In this document: in pieces, positions 43,895-54,160 of the stretch
How the letters are laid out: each line of letters opens with the position of its first letter
Position numbering within the stretch: the stretch's first letter is position 1
Origin: Petrimonas mucosa
Lineage (GTDB): Bacteria; Bacteroidota; Bacteroidia; Bacteroidales; Dysgonomonadaceae
Assembly: GCF_900095795.1 (NCBI RefSeq)
Contig: NZ_LT608328.1
Coordinates: 2,101,001-2,165,000, forward strand
Length of the DNA stretch: 64,000 nucleotides
Reading direction: 5' to 3'
Program-made: the position numbers and the translations under genes
The notes under the pieces: model-generated
Databases searched by the model: none
Told to the model about the DNA's origin: nothing
The model's input: the letters and a program-made list of their open reading frames with translations, nothing else

Positions 43895-45241
43895 TTATTT
43901 GTGGATAGCTCTATCCATGGCATCGAATCCGGCTTCAAAAAAGATCTCCGAAACCGTGGGATGGGCGTGGATCGTATTGGCCACATCATACACCGTAGCC
44001 TCTCCCTTCAGGTAGGCGCCCGCCTCGGCAATCATGTCGGTTGCGTTCTCCGCCACAATCTGCACCCCGAGCACCTCTCCGTACCGCTTTTCGGAAAGCA
44101 ACCGGATGAAACCTTCCGTATTGTTTTCAATTAACGCCTTCCCGTTGGCCGAGAGCGGGAACTCGCTTATTTTATACTCGTAGCCCTCCTCCCTTATCCG
44201 CTCTTCCGTCATCCCGATCTGTGCGACCTCGGGAGTAGTGTAGATGTTTATCGGATAGGTGGAGTAATCGAAATGGGCATCTATCCCCTTGATCGTGTTT
44301 ATCACGTGGATCCCCTGTGCAGAGGCCATATGCGCCAGAAAACTCTTCCCGGTCACATCGCCAATGGCATAGAGGCCATCAATATTGGTCCGGAACCGGT
44401 CGTCCGTCTTGATGAATCCCCGGTCGGTCAGCTGAAGCGGCGCTTCGCTCTCCGGAATAACCGCCTTGCGTGAATTGCAGTTGACAATCAGTTCGCATTT
44501 GATCTTCTTGTCGCCAACAACCAGGTGCCCCTCCGCATATTTTTCAGGATAGCCCTCCTTGATCAGCTCGATCTTGTCAGAGGCCAGTCTTCTGGTGACC
44601 TCTTCAACCAGATAAGCATCCAGCCCGTCGAGGAAGTAATTGCTGTTGGTCACCAGTGTCACCCTCCTGCCGATAAGCCGGAAGAACTGGGCCATCTCTA
44701 CAGTGGAGACATGGTTACCGGTAACCACGATATTTTCCGGAAAACTCTCCTGTTCAAACAGCCTCTCCATCTCCACGACGGGTGCATCGAGAAAGGCATC
44801 GCCCATCGGTTTCGGTCTTGAGCCGGTCGCAATGATGATCTGCCCGGCAGTGATCCTCCGGTCGCCAACCCACACCGAGCGGTCCGTTCCAATCCTGGCT
44901 ACACCGTCGATCAGCTCCACGCCGTTCTTCTTCAGCAGGAAATTTACCCCCGCCGTCAACTTCCGGGTAATCCGTTTCGATCTCCCCTTCACCTTCTCCC
45001 AGTTAAAAGCCAGCTTGTCGACCACTACCCCGTCAATGCCGAATTCGGCAATCTCCTTCAGCTTGTGGAACCGTCTTGCGCTCTCGAGCAGCACCTTTGT
45101 GGGTATACAGCCCCAGTTGAGACACATGCCCCCGATATACCGTCTCTCCACGACAGCGACCTTGAGACCGACCTGACCCGCCCTGATGGCGGCAACATAT
45201 CCGGCAGGACCGGCACCGATTATCAAAACGTCATAATCCAT
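43895..45241 (-). CDS. lpdA: Dihydrolipoyl dehydrogenase (E3)
   Basis: E3 reoxidises the lipoyl arm of 2-oxoacid dehydrogenases with NAD. The 448-residue flavoprotein has the FAD motif IIGAGPAGYVAA, the redox disulfide GGMCLNWGCIP (Cys 40 and 45), the second nucleotide motif, YAIGDVTG, and the active-site HAHPTVSE. It is the last gene of a four-gene operon encoding E1 alpha, E1 beta, E2 and E3. Confidence 0.96.
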   Translation of the reverse strand: MDYDVLIIGAGPAGYVAAIRAGQVGLKVAVVERRYIGGMCLNWGCIPTKVLLESARRFHKLKEIAEFGIDGVVVDKLAFNWEKVKGRSKRITRKLTAGVNFLLKKNGVELIDGVARIGTDRSVWVGDRRITAGQIIIATGSRPKPMGDAFLDAPVVEMERLFEQESFPENIVVTGNHVSTVEMAQFFRLIGRRVTLVTNSNYFLDGLDAYLVEEVTRRLASDKIELIKEGYPEKYAEGHLVVGDKKIKCELIVNCNSRKAVIPESEAPLQLTDRGFIKTDDRFRTNIDGLYAIGDVTGKSFLAHMASAQGIHVINTIKGIDAHFDYSTYPINIYTTPEVAQIGMTEERIREEGYEYKISEFPLSANGKALIENNTEGFIRLLSEKRYGEVLGVQIVAENATDMIAEAGAYLKGEATVYDVANTIHAHPTVSEIFFEAGFDAMDRAIHK

Positions 45242-45262
45242 AAGATACTCACTTTTATCTGT

Positions 45263-46540
45263 TTACACCTCCATCAGCAGTTCCATGGGATCGGCAAGAT
45301 AGCTTATCACCTTGTTGACGAACCGGGTAACCTCTCCTCCGTCTACAATGCGGTGGTCGACCGATACCGACAATGCCATGAGATGACCGGCAACCACGTC
45401 ATCTCCTTTCACGACGGGACTCTTCCGTATCCGGCCCACCCCCAGGATGGCCGCCTGCGGGTAGTTGATCACCGGTGTGCCGAAAATGCCGCCGATAGAG
45501 CCAAAGTTTGTAATGGTAAAGGTGCCTCCCTTCATATCCTCCAGGGTCAGCTCCCGGTTCCGGGCCTTCTCCGATATCTCGCCGATCCGTCTGGCAATTT
45601 CAAAGATGGAGAGCCGGTCGGCATCCCGGACTACCGGAACCACAAGCCCGGCAGGGGTATCCACCGCCAGTCCGATATTGTAGCGGTTATTGAATATCAT
45701 CCTGTCATTCTCCATGTCGATCTGGGAATTGAGTTGCCGGTGCTGCTTCAGGGCATTGACCACCGCCTTCACGACAAAGGCCAGATAGGTCAGCTTAACC
45801 CCTTTGGCGGCATATTTATCCTTGTATCTCTCCCGTACCCTTATCAGATCGGATATCTCCACCTCTTCGAACAGCGACATGTGTGCCGCGTTATGCTTCG
45901 ACAGGATCATGTTCCGGGCAATCGTCTTCCGTATCTGGGAAAGAGGTTCATAGGTCACCTCGTCCGCTTCCAACGGCAGTGAAGGTTTCGATTCAGGTTT
46001 CCTGAAGGCCTTGTGGTTGACGATATCTGCTTTGGTGACCCTTCCGGAGGGACCGGTTCCGTGCACCTCGCTTATGTCGATGCCCAGCTCCTTGGCCATG
46101 GCCCGGGCAACAGGCGTGGAGAGCACCTTGTGGCGCGATTGCTGCTTGACGACCGGTCTGCCGGTCACCCCTTCGCTGCTGGCTGGCAGAATTGCTGAAT
46201 GGGATGCCACCTCCATCGTTCCCACTACCGTCTCGGCCTTCTCTTCAGGTTCAGGAACAGATCCACTTTTCGCCTCGGCCTGTGCCGCCTCCGCAAATAC
46301 CCCCTCGATCTCGATCTCGACCAACGGGCTGCCCACCCTGACCACGTCGCCCACCTCGCCAAACCGGGCTGCAATCGTACCTGTTTTCGGCGACGGGATA
46401 TCGGCCACCACCTTGTCGGTCTCCATCTTCACCAGGGGATCACCCGTGCTTACAGTCTGACCCTTGGTCACGTACCACTCCAGGATTGTTCCCTCCTCGA
46501 GCCCCTCCCCGATATCGGGGAAATTAAAAATATATCTCAT
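45263..46540 (-). CDS. 2-oxoacid dehydrogenase E2, dihydrolipoamide acyltransferase
   Basis: A 425-residue E2 core protein. Domains in order: one lipoyl domain with the acceptor lysine in METDKVVADIP (Lys 43), an Ala/Pro-rich linker, a peripheral subunit-binding domain (about 137-172), and a catalytic domain ending with DHRIVDGG that carries the active-site His and Asp. Whether the acyl group is acetyl or branched-chain cannot be decided from sequence alone; the alpha/beta E1 arrangement is common to both pyruvate and branched-chain complexes. Confidence 0.94.
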   Translation of the reverse strand: MRYIFNFPDIGEGLEEGTILEWYVTKGQTVSTGDPLVKMETDKVVADIPSPKTGTIAARFGEVGDVVRVGSPLVEIEIEGVFAEAAQAEAKSGSVPEPEEKAETVVGTMEVASHSAILPASSEGVTGRPVVKQQSRHKVLSTPVARAMAKELGIDISEVHGTGPSGRVTKADIVNHKAFRKPESKPSLPLEADEVTYEPLSQIRKTIARNMILSKHNAAHMSLFEEVEISDLIRVRERYKDKYAAKGVKLTYLAFVVKAVVNALKQHRQLNSQIDMENDRMIFNNRYNIGLAVDTPAGLVVPVVRDADRLSIFEIARRIGEISEKARNRELTLEDMKGGTFTITNFGSIGGIFGTPVINYPQAAILGVGRIRKSPVVKGDDVVAGHLMALSVSVDHRIVDGGEVTRFVNKVISYLADPMELLMEV

Positions 46541-46552
46541 CTGATTGCAGAT

Positions 46553-47530
46553 TTAGAAATTAACCGTCTTTTCAATTTCGTAAAATATCTTCTCGGGCGT
46601 TATCATGAAATATTTTTCTCCTTGAGCAAGCGGAATAATCGTATCAAAGCCCATCACCCTCCTGGGTGGAGCCTCCAGATAGAGGAAAGCCTCCTCGTTG
46701 GCAATGGCTATCAGCTCGGAGCCGACACTGAACGACCGTTGTGCCTCGGCCACAACTACCAACCGGCCTGTCTTGCGCAGCGAATTGCGGATCGTCTCCC
46801 TGTCGATCGGATAGATTGTCCTCAGATCGATCAGCTCTACCGATATTCCTGCCTCCTTGGCCATGACCATCGCCCGCTGGCATTCACGGACCATCGCACC
46901 GAATGCCACCACGGTGACGTCGCTGCCTTCGGCAAGCAGACTGGCTTTTCCAATGGGAATGGTGAATTTTTCGGTACTCACCTCCTGCTTGATGGCCCGG
47001 TAGATCCGTTTGGGCTCCATAAAGATGACCGGATCGTCACTCTCGATGGCCGAAATCAGCAATCCTTTCGCATCGTGCGGAGTAGAGGGAATCACCACTT
47101 TCAATCCAGGAATATGGCTGTAGAGCGATTCGGGACTCTCCGAATGGTGCTCGATCGCATTGATGCCTCCACCATAAGGGAACCGGATTACCATGGGAAC
47201 CTTGAACCGTCCACGAGAACGGTTGTGCATGCGCGACACATTGGAGATGATCTGGTTGAATGCCGGATAGGAAAACCCTTCGAACTGCATCTCTACCACC
47301 GGTCGCAAGCCCGAAAGCGCCATTCCCAGTCCGGTCCCCACAATTGCCGATTCGGCCAGGGGAGAATCGAAGACGCGCTCCACTCCATACTTCTTCTGCA
47401 AACCCTCGGTTACGCGGAATACTCCACCCACAACACCTACATCCTCTCCGTAGACCACAACACGTTTATCTTCAGCAAGCTTGATGTCCAGGGCGTTGTT
47501 GATCGCCTGAACCATTGTCATCACACTCAT
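46553..47530 (-). CDS. 2-oxoacid dehydrogenase E1 beta subunit
   Basis: A 325-residue transketolase-like subunit that forms the active site with E1 alpha. Clear motifs are GEDVGVVGGVFRVTEGL near the N-terminus, DSPLAESAIVGTGLG, and QFEGFSYPAFNQI. The ATG overlaps the alpha stop as ATGA, so translation is coupled and the shorter start (47530) is chosen over 47548. Confidence 0.94.
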   Translation of the reverse strand: MSVMTMVQAINNALDIKLAEDKRVVVYGEDVGVVGGVFRVTEGLQKKYGVERVFDSPLAESAIVGTGLGMALSGLRPVVEMQFEGFSYPAFNQIISNVSRMHNRSRGRFKVPMVIRFPYGGGINAIEHHSESPESLYSHIPGLKVVIPSTPHDAKGLLISAIESDDPVIFMEPKRIYRAIKQEVSTEKFTIPIGKASLLAEGSDVTVVAFGAMVRECQRAMVMAKEAGISVELIDLRTIYPIDRETIRNSLRKTGRLVVVAEAQRSFSVGSELIAIANEEAFLYLEAPPRRVMGFDTIIPLAQGEKYFMITPEKIFYEIEKTVNF

Positions 47531-48612
47531 TTCCGATTTCCTTTCCAAAGTAAAAACTGTTGATACTCCTCCTTCTGTCTTCTAAGGTCGTCAGGCATCT
47601 CCGCATAGTTGTATTCAAACACCTCTTCAAGGGAGTAACCTACATTTTCGGCCTCGACGAACTGCTTCTCCACCTCTTTCTTGTAGCATTCACTCAGTTC
47701 ATCTTCGTTCACCCGCCATATCCCACGCTTCTCCATATACATCTTCAGCCGCAACAGCGGATCCGACAATTTCCACTTTTCCTCCTCCTCTCTTGTCCGG
47801 TAGCGTGTGGGGTCGTCAGATGTGGTGTGAGCTCCGCAGCGGTAGGTGACCGCCTCGATCAGCACCGGACCCTTTCCTGTCCGGGCATGCTCCGATGCCT
47901 GCTGGTAGGCCAGATACATGGCAAAGAAGTCGTTCCCGTCGACCTTGATCCCCGGAATGCCGAATGCGATCGATTTCACGGCCAGGTTCAACGAGCGGGT
48001 TTGAGTGGAGACAGGGACGGAGATGGCATATTGGTTATTCTGGATGGTAAAGACCACCGGAACCTGCCATACGCCGGCAAAATTCAAAGCCTCGCTGAAA
48101 TCACCCTCCGAGGTGCCCCCGTCACCGATATAGGTAAATACCACGTCCGGCTCCTTCCGGTATTTGATGGAGTAACCGATCCCTACGGCATGAGGCAACT
48201 GTGTGCCAATGGGAACATTGATCGGCAATACCCGCGGGGCATTCTTGAAGTTACTCCCCTGTTCGTTCCCGTTGTAGTAGAGGAAGATCTCTTTCATGCT
48301 GACCCCCTTTGCCAGCATCACCCCCACCTCCCTGAAGGCAGGCACGAGCCAGTCGTTCTCTCGGATTACCTCGCCGGCTGCTATGTGGATAGCCTCCTGC
48401 CCCTTGTTGGGGGGATAGGTGAACATGCGACCCTGTCGTTGGAAAGAGACGGCCATCTCGTCGGCTACCCGTTCAAAAAACATCGCTTTCCATGCCTCTG
48501 CAATGGTGTCGTCTGATATATCCGGAAACAGGTCGGGCCGGATTACATTGCCATCATTGTCAATAATCCGGAGCATCCTGTCTTCCATCGGATTAAACTC
48601 TTCAAATATCAT
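47527..48612 (-). CDS. 2-oxoacid dehydrogenase E1 alpha subunit
   Basis: A 361-residue thiamine-diphosphate subunit. The ThDP motif runs from GDGGTSEGDFSEAL to the asparagine pair in IQNNQYAIS. The phosphorylation-loop-like YRCGAHTTSDDPTRYR is typical of branched-chain and related bacterial E1 alpha chains. It is the first gene of the operon. ATG 48612 is chosen because it matches the short N-terminus of the family. Confidence 0.94.
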   Translation of the reverse strand: MIFEEFNPMEDRMLRIIDNDGNVIRPDLFPDISDDTIAEAWKAMFFERVADEMAVSFQRQGRMFTYPPNKGQEAIHIAAGEVIRENDWLVPAFREVGVMLAKGVSMKEIFLYYNGNEQGSNFKNAPRVLPINVPIGTQLPHAVGIGYSIKYRKEPDVVFTYIGDGGTSEGDFSEALNFAGVWQVPVVFTIQNNQYAISVPVSTQTRSLNLAVKSIAFGIPGIKVDGNDFFAMYLAYQQASEHARTGKGPVLIEAVTYRCGAHTTSDDPTRYRTREEEEKWKLSDPLLRLKMYMEKRGIWRVNEDELSECYKKEVEKQFVEAENVGYSLEEVFEYNYAEMPDDLRRQKEEYQQFLLWKGNRK

Positions 48613-48962
48613 GTAGCTATTTATTAATGAATGCGCGAATTTCCACAATCCCGGCACTGTCCGGAAAGTGTCTCGTCAGCGGGACTGCTTTGAAGTGAAA
48701 CACACGCAACTGAAATGTATAAAATGATTCCTAAAATGTCAAAACTACTGACTATAACGAATAACTTCGGTTAAGGTTTGCACGGAAGAGAAATTTATTC
48801 ATTTTCCAAGATTGGGGCAACCTCTCTCCCGAAGTATATATCCAGACACTTCACCCTTATATAGAGATAGTTAACCCGAAAATCGGAAAGAGTTGCATCT
48901 AGATTAGAATTACTCGCCAATTTTATTTAGTTTTGCATGTCTGAACCATAAAAAAACATCAC
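48613..48962. other. 350-bp divergent intergenic region
   Basis: This stretch separates the leftward E1-E3 operon from the rightward ROK gene. A minus-strand TAGTTTTG (48740-48747) could be the -7 element of the operon. TAGTTTTG at 48928-48935 could serve the ROK gene. No coding sequence, strong palindrome or RNA motif was found. Confidence 0.5.
48928..48935 (+). promoter_or_regulatory. -7 element for the ROK gene
   Basis: TAGTTTTG matches TAnnTTTG 28 nt before the ATG at 48963. No TTTG at -33. Confidence 0.4.
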
Positions 48963-49796
48963 ATGAAACAGATCATCGGAATAGATTTAGGCGGCACCAC
49001 CATTAAGGGGGGGTTGATCGCGGGAGAAAAGCTGGTAAGAGAAGAGGTGGCAGATACCAGGGCTGAAGAGGGCGGTGAAGTCACCCTCGCAGTGCTGAAA
49101 GAGGTTATCGGCAGATTGAAAACCGAAGATACCAGCGCCATCGGGATCGGCGTGCCCAGTGTAGTGGACCGCACAAGGGGGGTCGTATACAACGTACAGA
49201 ACATCAGAAATTGGGAGGAGATACACCTGAAAAAGTTACTGGTGAACGAGTTCGGTCTGCCTGTCCATATCGACAACGATGCAAACTGTTTTGCCAAGGG
49301 AGAACGGATCTACGGAGTTGGCCGCAATTTTGAAAATTTTGTGGGCATAACCCTGGGAACCGGTGTGGGAGGTGGAATAATCCAGAGAGGGGAGTTGCTG
49401 AGCGACGCCAACTGCGGATCGGGAGAATTCGGTGAGATGCCCTACCTCGACGGTATCCTCGAGCAGTATTGCGGCAGCTTCTTCTTTAGCACCAACTATG
49501 GAACAACGGGGTATGAAGTTGCCCTTAAAGCGGGAGAAAACGATAAAGAGGCTCTGGGGATCATGCACGAGTATGGAAAACATATTGCCGCGCTGGTGAA
49601 AATGATTGTTCTCACCGTAGATCCGCAGGCCATTATCTTTGGGGGTGCGATCGCCCGGTCGCTCCCGCTGTTCCGTGATTCGATGTACGAACACCTGAGC
49701 AGTTTTCCCTATCCCAATTCAATCAAGAAACTCCAAATATTGCAATCGGAACTGAACCATCCGGGAATCCTGGGGGCCGCAGCATTGTGTTATTGA
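48963..49796 (+). CDS. ROK-family sugar kinase or regulator
   Basis: A 277-residue ASKHA protein with GIDLGGTTIKGG (phosphate 1) and GTGVGGGII (phosphate 2), as in ROK glucokinases. It has no DNA-binding domain, so it is probably a kinase for glucose or an amino sugar. The usual ROK zinc motif CxCGxxGC is missing; the matching region reads LEQYCGSFFF. It overlaps the convergent acyl-CoA synthetase gene by 7 nt at the 3' end. Confidence 0.9.
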   Translation: MKQIIGIDLGGTTIKGGLIAGEKLVREEVADTRAEEGGEVTLAVLKEVIGRLKTEDTSAIGIGVPSVVDRTRGVVYNVQNIRNWEEIHLKKLLVNEFGLPVHIDNDANCFAKGERIYGVGRNFENFVGITLGTGVGGGIIQRGELLSDANCGSGEFGEMPYLDGILEQYCGSFFFSTNYGTTGYEVALKAGENDKEALGIMHEYGKHIAALVKMIVLTVDPQAIIFGGAIARSLPLFRDSMYEHLSSFPYPNSIKKLQILQSELNHPGILGAAALCY

Positions 49797-51856
49797 GCTC
49801 CCCCCATCCTGATCACCACATCCACGGCCGAGAGATGTCGCCCATGCCCGATTAGCGGATTGAGGTCCATCTCTTCAATCTCCGGAACCAGCGTCAGGAG
49901 GCCGGATACTTTGCATATCACATCGGCAAGGACCTCCTCGCTGATGCCCTCTTTACCGCGGGCGCCCTGGAGCAGCTTGTAGGACTTCAACGAGCGGATC
50001 ATCTGCAGCGCCTCCGACATGCCAACCGGCGCCAGTGCGTATTGGATGTCGTTGAGTATCTCTACGAAAATTCCGCCCAGACCGCAGGTGATGAGATGAC
50101 CGAAGCACGGTTCTTTCTTCACTCCCACAAACAGTTCAAGTCCACGTTCCATCTGGCAGAGTTCAACACCGGTGGCATCTTTTATCCCGATCAGCCGGGA
50201 GAAGTGGGTACGGACGGCATCAGGAGTTGTCACATCCAGCACGACACCGCCCACATCCGATTTATGGAGAGGTCCCACCACTTTCATCACCAACGGAAAA
50301 CCGATCTTCCTGGCAGCATCCATCGCCTCCGTCTCGGAGGAGGTCATCAGGTGCATGGGACGTTTCACCTCCATCAAATCGAGCAGTTCAAAACCTGTCC
50401 GGATATCAACCAGACCTTTTCGTCCCTTCAGCAACTCGCTGATTTTCTCAGCATTTTTCAACCTTACACCCTCCATTTCCGTTACAGGTGCAACATACCG
50501 GCTTTCACTCAGCAGCGCATTTCCCAGCAGATACTCATCGTCGAATAAAACACCCCCCGCCTGCACAAACTGATCCATCTCCTCCTTCGCGTTCAGTATG
50601 GATGGCAATATGGTATAGACCGGTTTGCGGCAGATGTTTTGCTGTTCGCGTATCACCCGGTAAACGTCGATATTGGAGAAGAGGCCCGGGCTGCCGAAAA
50701 TGACCACCATCCCGTCGATCGTATCCAGTCCCTCACAAAAGGTGATGCATCTCTCCAACTGCTCAGCTGTCCCTGTGGCCAGAATGTCAATTGGGTTGGC
50801 TGTAGATGCCCCCTCGAACAGCTCCTCCCTCAACCCCTGCATCAACTCGTCGGACAAGCGGGGAACCTCCATTCCGCCGGTAGAGAGCAGATCGGTAAGC
50901 ATCACCCCGGGTCCTCCGGCATGGGTGATGATTGCAATCCGCTTCCCTTTCAGCCTGGGGTGCTGAAAGAGTGCCCCCATGGCGGTCAATTCACTGCGGC
51001 TGTTACACCTGATAATGCCGGCTTTCCTGAAGAGGGCATCCACAGCCATGTCGGAATTGAGCATTGCACCGGTATGCGATGCGGCGGCACGGCCACCGGC
51101 ATCGGATATCCCCGACTTTACGGCAGCGATGCGACACCCCTTGGCGACCAGTTCCCGGGCAGATCTCAGCAGTAGCTGCGGTTTCCGGATGCTCTCGATG
51201 TAGATCAGGATAGATTGGGGTGATCTGCCATGCTCGTAGGTATCGTTTAGGTACTCCAGCACATCATCCACACAGGTATGTCCCCCGTTTCCCACCGAAA
51301 ATATGGAGGAGAAGGCGAGCCCCTTGCTCAATGCCGATTCCAGGATAAAGACAGAGGTTGCTCCGGAACTGGAAACAAGAGCTGCTCCTCCCCACTCCAT
51401 CTCAGGTACGGGAGAGATAAAGACCGACTGGTGATAGGGATTCATCACCCCGATGCAGTTGGGACCGATAAGGGTAGCCTGGTGCCTCTCTGCCAGACGC
51501 GACATCTCCTGCTCCATCTTCCTGCCCATGGGACCCATCTCTGAGAATCCGGCAGAGAGTACAATAACAGCTTTTGTACCTTTCTCCTCGAGCAGACCTT
51601 TTACTGCAGGGAGAGAGAGTTTGGCCGGAATGGCCAGGATGGCCAGATCGGTTTGAGGCAGATCCGATATGCTCTTGAAGGTTGGCACGCCCTGGATCCT
51701 CTCATGTTTTGGGTTCACGGCATAGAGCTCTCCATCAAAGTTTCCGTTCTTGATGTTGTAAAGCACCTTTCCGCCGGGTTTCCCGAGATTGTCGGAGGCT
51801 CCTACCACGGCAATGCTTTTCGGCTTTATCAGTTGCGGTGTTATCATATCATTCAA
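49790..51856 (-). CDS. ADP-forming acetate/acyl-CoA ligase, fused subunits
   Basis: A 688-residue enzyme that makes ATP from an acyl-CoA, ADP and phosphate. The order is CoA-binding domain (1-130, SIAVVGASDNLGKPGG), succinyl-CoA-ligase-like domains (about 140-450) with the phosphohistidine-type SHTGAM segment, and a C-terminal ATP-grasp domain (about 470-688) with GFPLVMKVVGPLHKSDVGG. This is the fused alpha-beta form seen in fermenters of amino acids and pyruvate. ATG 51847 is an alternative start. Confidence 0.92.
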   Translation of the reverse strand: MNDMITPQLIKPKSIAVVGASDNLGKPGGKVLYNIKNGNFDGELYAVNPKHERIQGVPTFKSISDLPQTDLAILAIPAKLSLPAVKGLLEEKGTKAVIVLSAGFSEMGPMGRKMEQEMSRLAERHQATLIGPNCIGVMNPYHQSVFISPVPEMEWGGAALVSSSGATSVFILESALSKGLAFSSIFSVGNGGHTCVDDVLEYLNDTYEHGRSPQSILIYIESIRKPQLLLRSARELVAKGCRIAAVKSGISDAGGRAAASHTGAMLNSDMAVDALFRKAGIIRCNSRSELTAMGALFQHPRLKGKRIAIITHAGGPGVMLTDLLSTGGMEVPRLSDELMQGLREELFEGASTANPIDILATGTAEQLERCITFCEGLDTIDGMVVIFGSPGLFSNIDVYRVIREQQNICRKPVYTILPSILNAKEEMDQFVQAGGVLFDDEYLLGNALLSESRYVAPVTEMEGVRLKNAEKISELLKGRKGLVDIRTGFELLDLMEVKRPMHLMTSSETEAMDAARKIGFPLVMKVVGPLHKSDVGGVVLDVTTPDAVRTHFSRLIGIKDATGVELCQMERGLELFVGVKKEPCFGHLITCGLGGIFVEILNDIQYALAPVGMSEALQMIRSLKSYKLLQGARGKEGISEEVLADVICKVSGLLTLVPEIEEMDLNPLIGHGRHLSAVDVVIRMGGAQ

Positions 51857-52000
51857 CCGTTAGCGACCGGAAGGGTGTAATCGAAGTATCATTTAGAAAG
51901 TTCAAAGTTACAATTTTCCAGCAATTACCACCCTTTTCAGCCGTAAATTTAGTGTTAAATCTAATGTCGCCATACCTCCACTTACAACTCAAAAAAGTAT

Positions 52001-52008
52001 TATCTTTG
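52001..52008 (+). promoter_or_regulatory. -7 element for the dipeptidyl peptidase III gene
   Basis: TATCTTTG lies 31 nt before the ATG at 52040. No TTTG at -33. Confidence 0.45.
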
Positions 52009-52039
52009 CACCCAAACACCTAACAAATCTGTAGTAAAA

Positions 52040-54106
52040 ATGAAAAAAGTTATTTTTATGTTATCAACCTTTTTCCTGATGGCTGCCTGTTCGGGCGACA
52101 AATCGGGAACCGCCAGCCAATCTGCCGGACCGGACCTGCCGGACTCCACGTTCCAGTATAAGGTCGACCGGTTTGCCGATGTGGAGATACTTCGTTACTA
52201 TGTTCCCGGATTCAAGGATCTGCCGTTAGCCCAGAAAGAGCTGATCTACTATCTCTCTCAGGCTGCCCTGGAAGGCCGTGACATTCTGTTCGACCAGAAC
52301 AACCGCTACAACCTGACAATCCGCAGGGTGTGCGAAGGCGTTTATGAAAACTACATGGGCGACAAGTCTTCGGAGGATTGGAAGAACTTCGAGACCTACC
52401 TCAAGCAGATCTGGATGGCCAACGGAATCCACCACCACTACTCGGAGGACAAGATCCTGCCGAAATTCTCGAAGGAGTATTTTGTATCCATCGTCAAGGG
52501 GGTAGACCCCGGCCGCATGCCCTTCCGCGACGGAATGGCTGCCGATGAGACGCTGAATGAGATCCTTCCGGTGATGTTCGATCCCAAGGTGATGCCCAAG
52601 AGGATGAACCAAGCTGCCGGTGCCGACTTGATTGCCAGCTCAGCGGTAAACTTCTACGAGGGTGTTACCCAGAAAGAGGTGGAGGATTTCTACAACGCAA
52701 TGAAAGATCCGAACGACCAGACGCCGATATCGTACGGATTGAACAGCAAGGTGGTGAAAAAGGATGGAGTCATCACCGAACAAGTATGGAAACTGGGCGG
52801 CATGTATGACAAGGCGATTGCCCGCATCATCGGCTGGCTTGAAAAAGCGGCCGCCGTTGCCGAGAACGAACAGCAGAAAGAGGTGATTAACACGCTGATT
52901 GATTACTATAAGACGGGCGACCTGAAAACGTTCGACGAGTATTCGATCAAATGGGTGAACGATACCGTTTCACGCGTTGATTTCATCAACGGTTTCATCG
53001 AGAGCTACACCGATCCGCTTGGCATGAAGGCCACCTGGGAAGCCATGGTGAACTTCAAGAGCGAGGAGGCCTCGAAACGGACACAACTCATCAGCGACAA
53101 CGCGCAGTGGTTCGAGGACAATTCACCTATTGACGACCGATTCAAGAAGGAGCAGGTGAAGGGGGTATCGGCCAAGGTGATCACAGCAGCCATACTGGGT
53201 GGTGATTGCTACCCGGCAACACCCATCGGTATAAACCTGCCCAATGCCAACTGGATCCGTCGCGACCACGGGTCGAAGTCGGTAACGATCGACAATATCA
53301 CATCGGCTTACGACATGGCAGCACAAGGAAGCGGATTCAACGAAGAGTTCATGTGGAGTGAAGCCGAACAGGAGCTGTCGAGACAATATGGCTCGCTAAC
53401 CGACAACCTGCATACCGACCTGCACGAATGTCTCGGTCACGGATCGGGCAAACTGCTGCCTGGAGTTGACGGCGATGCATTGAAAGCTTACGGCTCTCCG
53501 CTTGAAGAGGCCAGGGCCGACCTCTTCGCGCTCTACTACCTGGGCGATGCCAAGCTGGTTGAGCTGGGACTCCTTCCCAATGCTGAGGCATACAAGGCAG
53601 AGTACTACAAATATATCATGAACGGCGCGATGACTCAACTGACTCGCATCGAGCCCGGAAAAGATATTGAACAGGCACATATGCGCAACCGTGCACTCAT
53701 CTCCAACTGGGTGCTCGATAAGGGCAAGGCCGAGAATGTGGTTGAAATGAAACAGCGCGACGGCAAGACCTATATCGTGGTGAACGACTACGAAAAGCTG
53801 CGCGGACTATTCGGTCAGCTGCTTGCTGAAGTACAGCGCATCAAGTCGGAAGGCGATTACGAAGCTGGCAAAGCGCTCGTGGAGAGTTATGGCGTAAAGG
53901 TGAACCAGGCGTTGCACAAAGAGATACTGGAGCGCTACGCAAAGCTGAATCTGGCTCCCTACAAGGGTTTTGTAAACCCGGTTTACAAGCTGGTGACCGA
54001 TGAAAATGGCAAGGTGACCGATGTGACCATCTCTTACAACGAGAACTACGTCGATCAGCAACTGCGCTATTCACGCCAATATTCGGTACTTCCGTTGAAA
54101 AACTGA
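52040..54106 (+). CDS. Dipeptidyl peptidase III (M49), lipoprotein
   Basis: A 688-residue zinc metallopeptidase that removes dipeptides from short peptides. The M49 signature HECLGH is present (about residue 461), followed by EEARADLFALYYLG, which supplies the third zinc ligand. The N-terminus has a lipoprotein signal with the lipobox MAACSG, so the enzyme is exported and anchored. This fits a proteolytic, peptide-fermenting lifestyle. A perfect terminator follows. Confidence 0.94.
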   Translation: MKKVIFMLSTFFLMAACSGDKSGTASQSAGPDLPDSTFQYKVDRFADVEILRYYVPGFKDLPLAQKELIYYLSQAALEGRDILFDQNNRYNLTIRRVCEGVYENYMGDKSSEDWKNFETYLKQIWMANGIHHHYSEDKILPKFSKEYFVSIVKGVDPGRMPFRDGMAADETLNEILPVMFDPKVMPKRMNQAAGADLIASSAVNFYEGVTQKEVEDFYNAMKDPNDQTPISYGLNSKVVKKDGVITEQVWKLGGMYDKAIARIIGWLEKAAAVAENEQQKEVINTLIDYYKTGDLKTFDEYSIKWVNDTVSRVDFINGFIESYTDPLGMKATWEAMVNFKSEEASKRTQLISDNAQWFEDNSPIDDRFKKEQVKGVSAKVITAAILGGDCYPATPIGINLPNANWIRRDHGSKSVTIDNITSAYDMAAQGSGFNEEFMWSEAEQELSRQYGSLTDNLHTDLHECLGHGSGKLLPGVDGDALKAYGSPLEEARADLFALYYLGDAKLVELGLLPNAEAYKAEYYKYIMNGAMTQLTRIEPGKDIEQAHMRNRALISNWVLDKGKAENVVEMKQRDGKTYIVVNDYEKLRGLFGQLLAEVQRIKSEGDYEAGKALVESYGVKVNQALHKEILERYAKLNLAPYKGFVNPVYKLVTDENGKVTDVTISYNENYVDQQLRYSRQYSVLPLKN

Positions 54107-54160
54107 GCGGGCCGGATTCTTGTGCACTGGATTGAACCCTGAGCAACTAAATTTCGTCAT

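Noticed and set aside
44640-45176. Long plus-strand open frame opposite lpdA
   Set aside because: It mirrors a well-supported dehydrogenase gene, has no recognisable family and low-complexity Ser/Thr-rich composition typical of antisense frames.
52226-52612. Antisense frame inside dipeptidyl peptidase III
   Set aside because: Shadow of the M49 gene with no homology pattern or start context.
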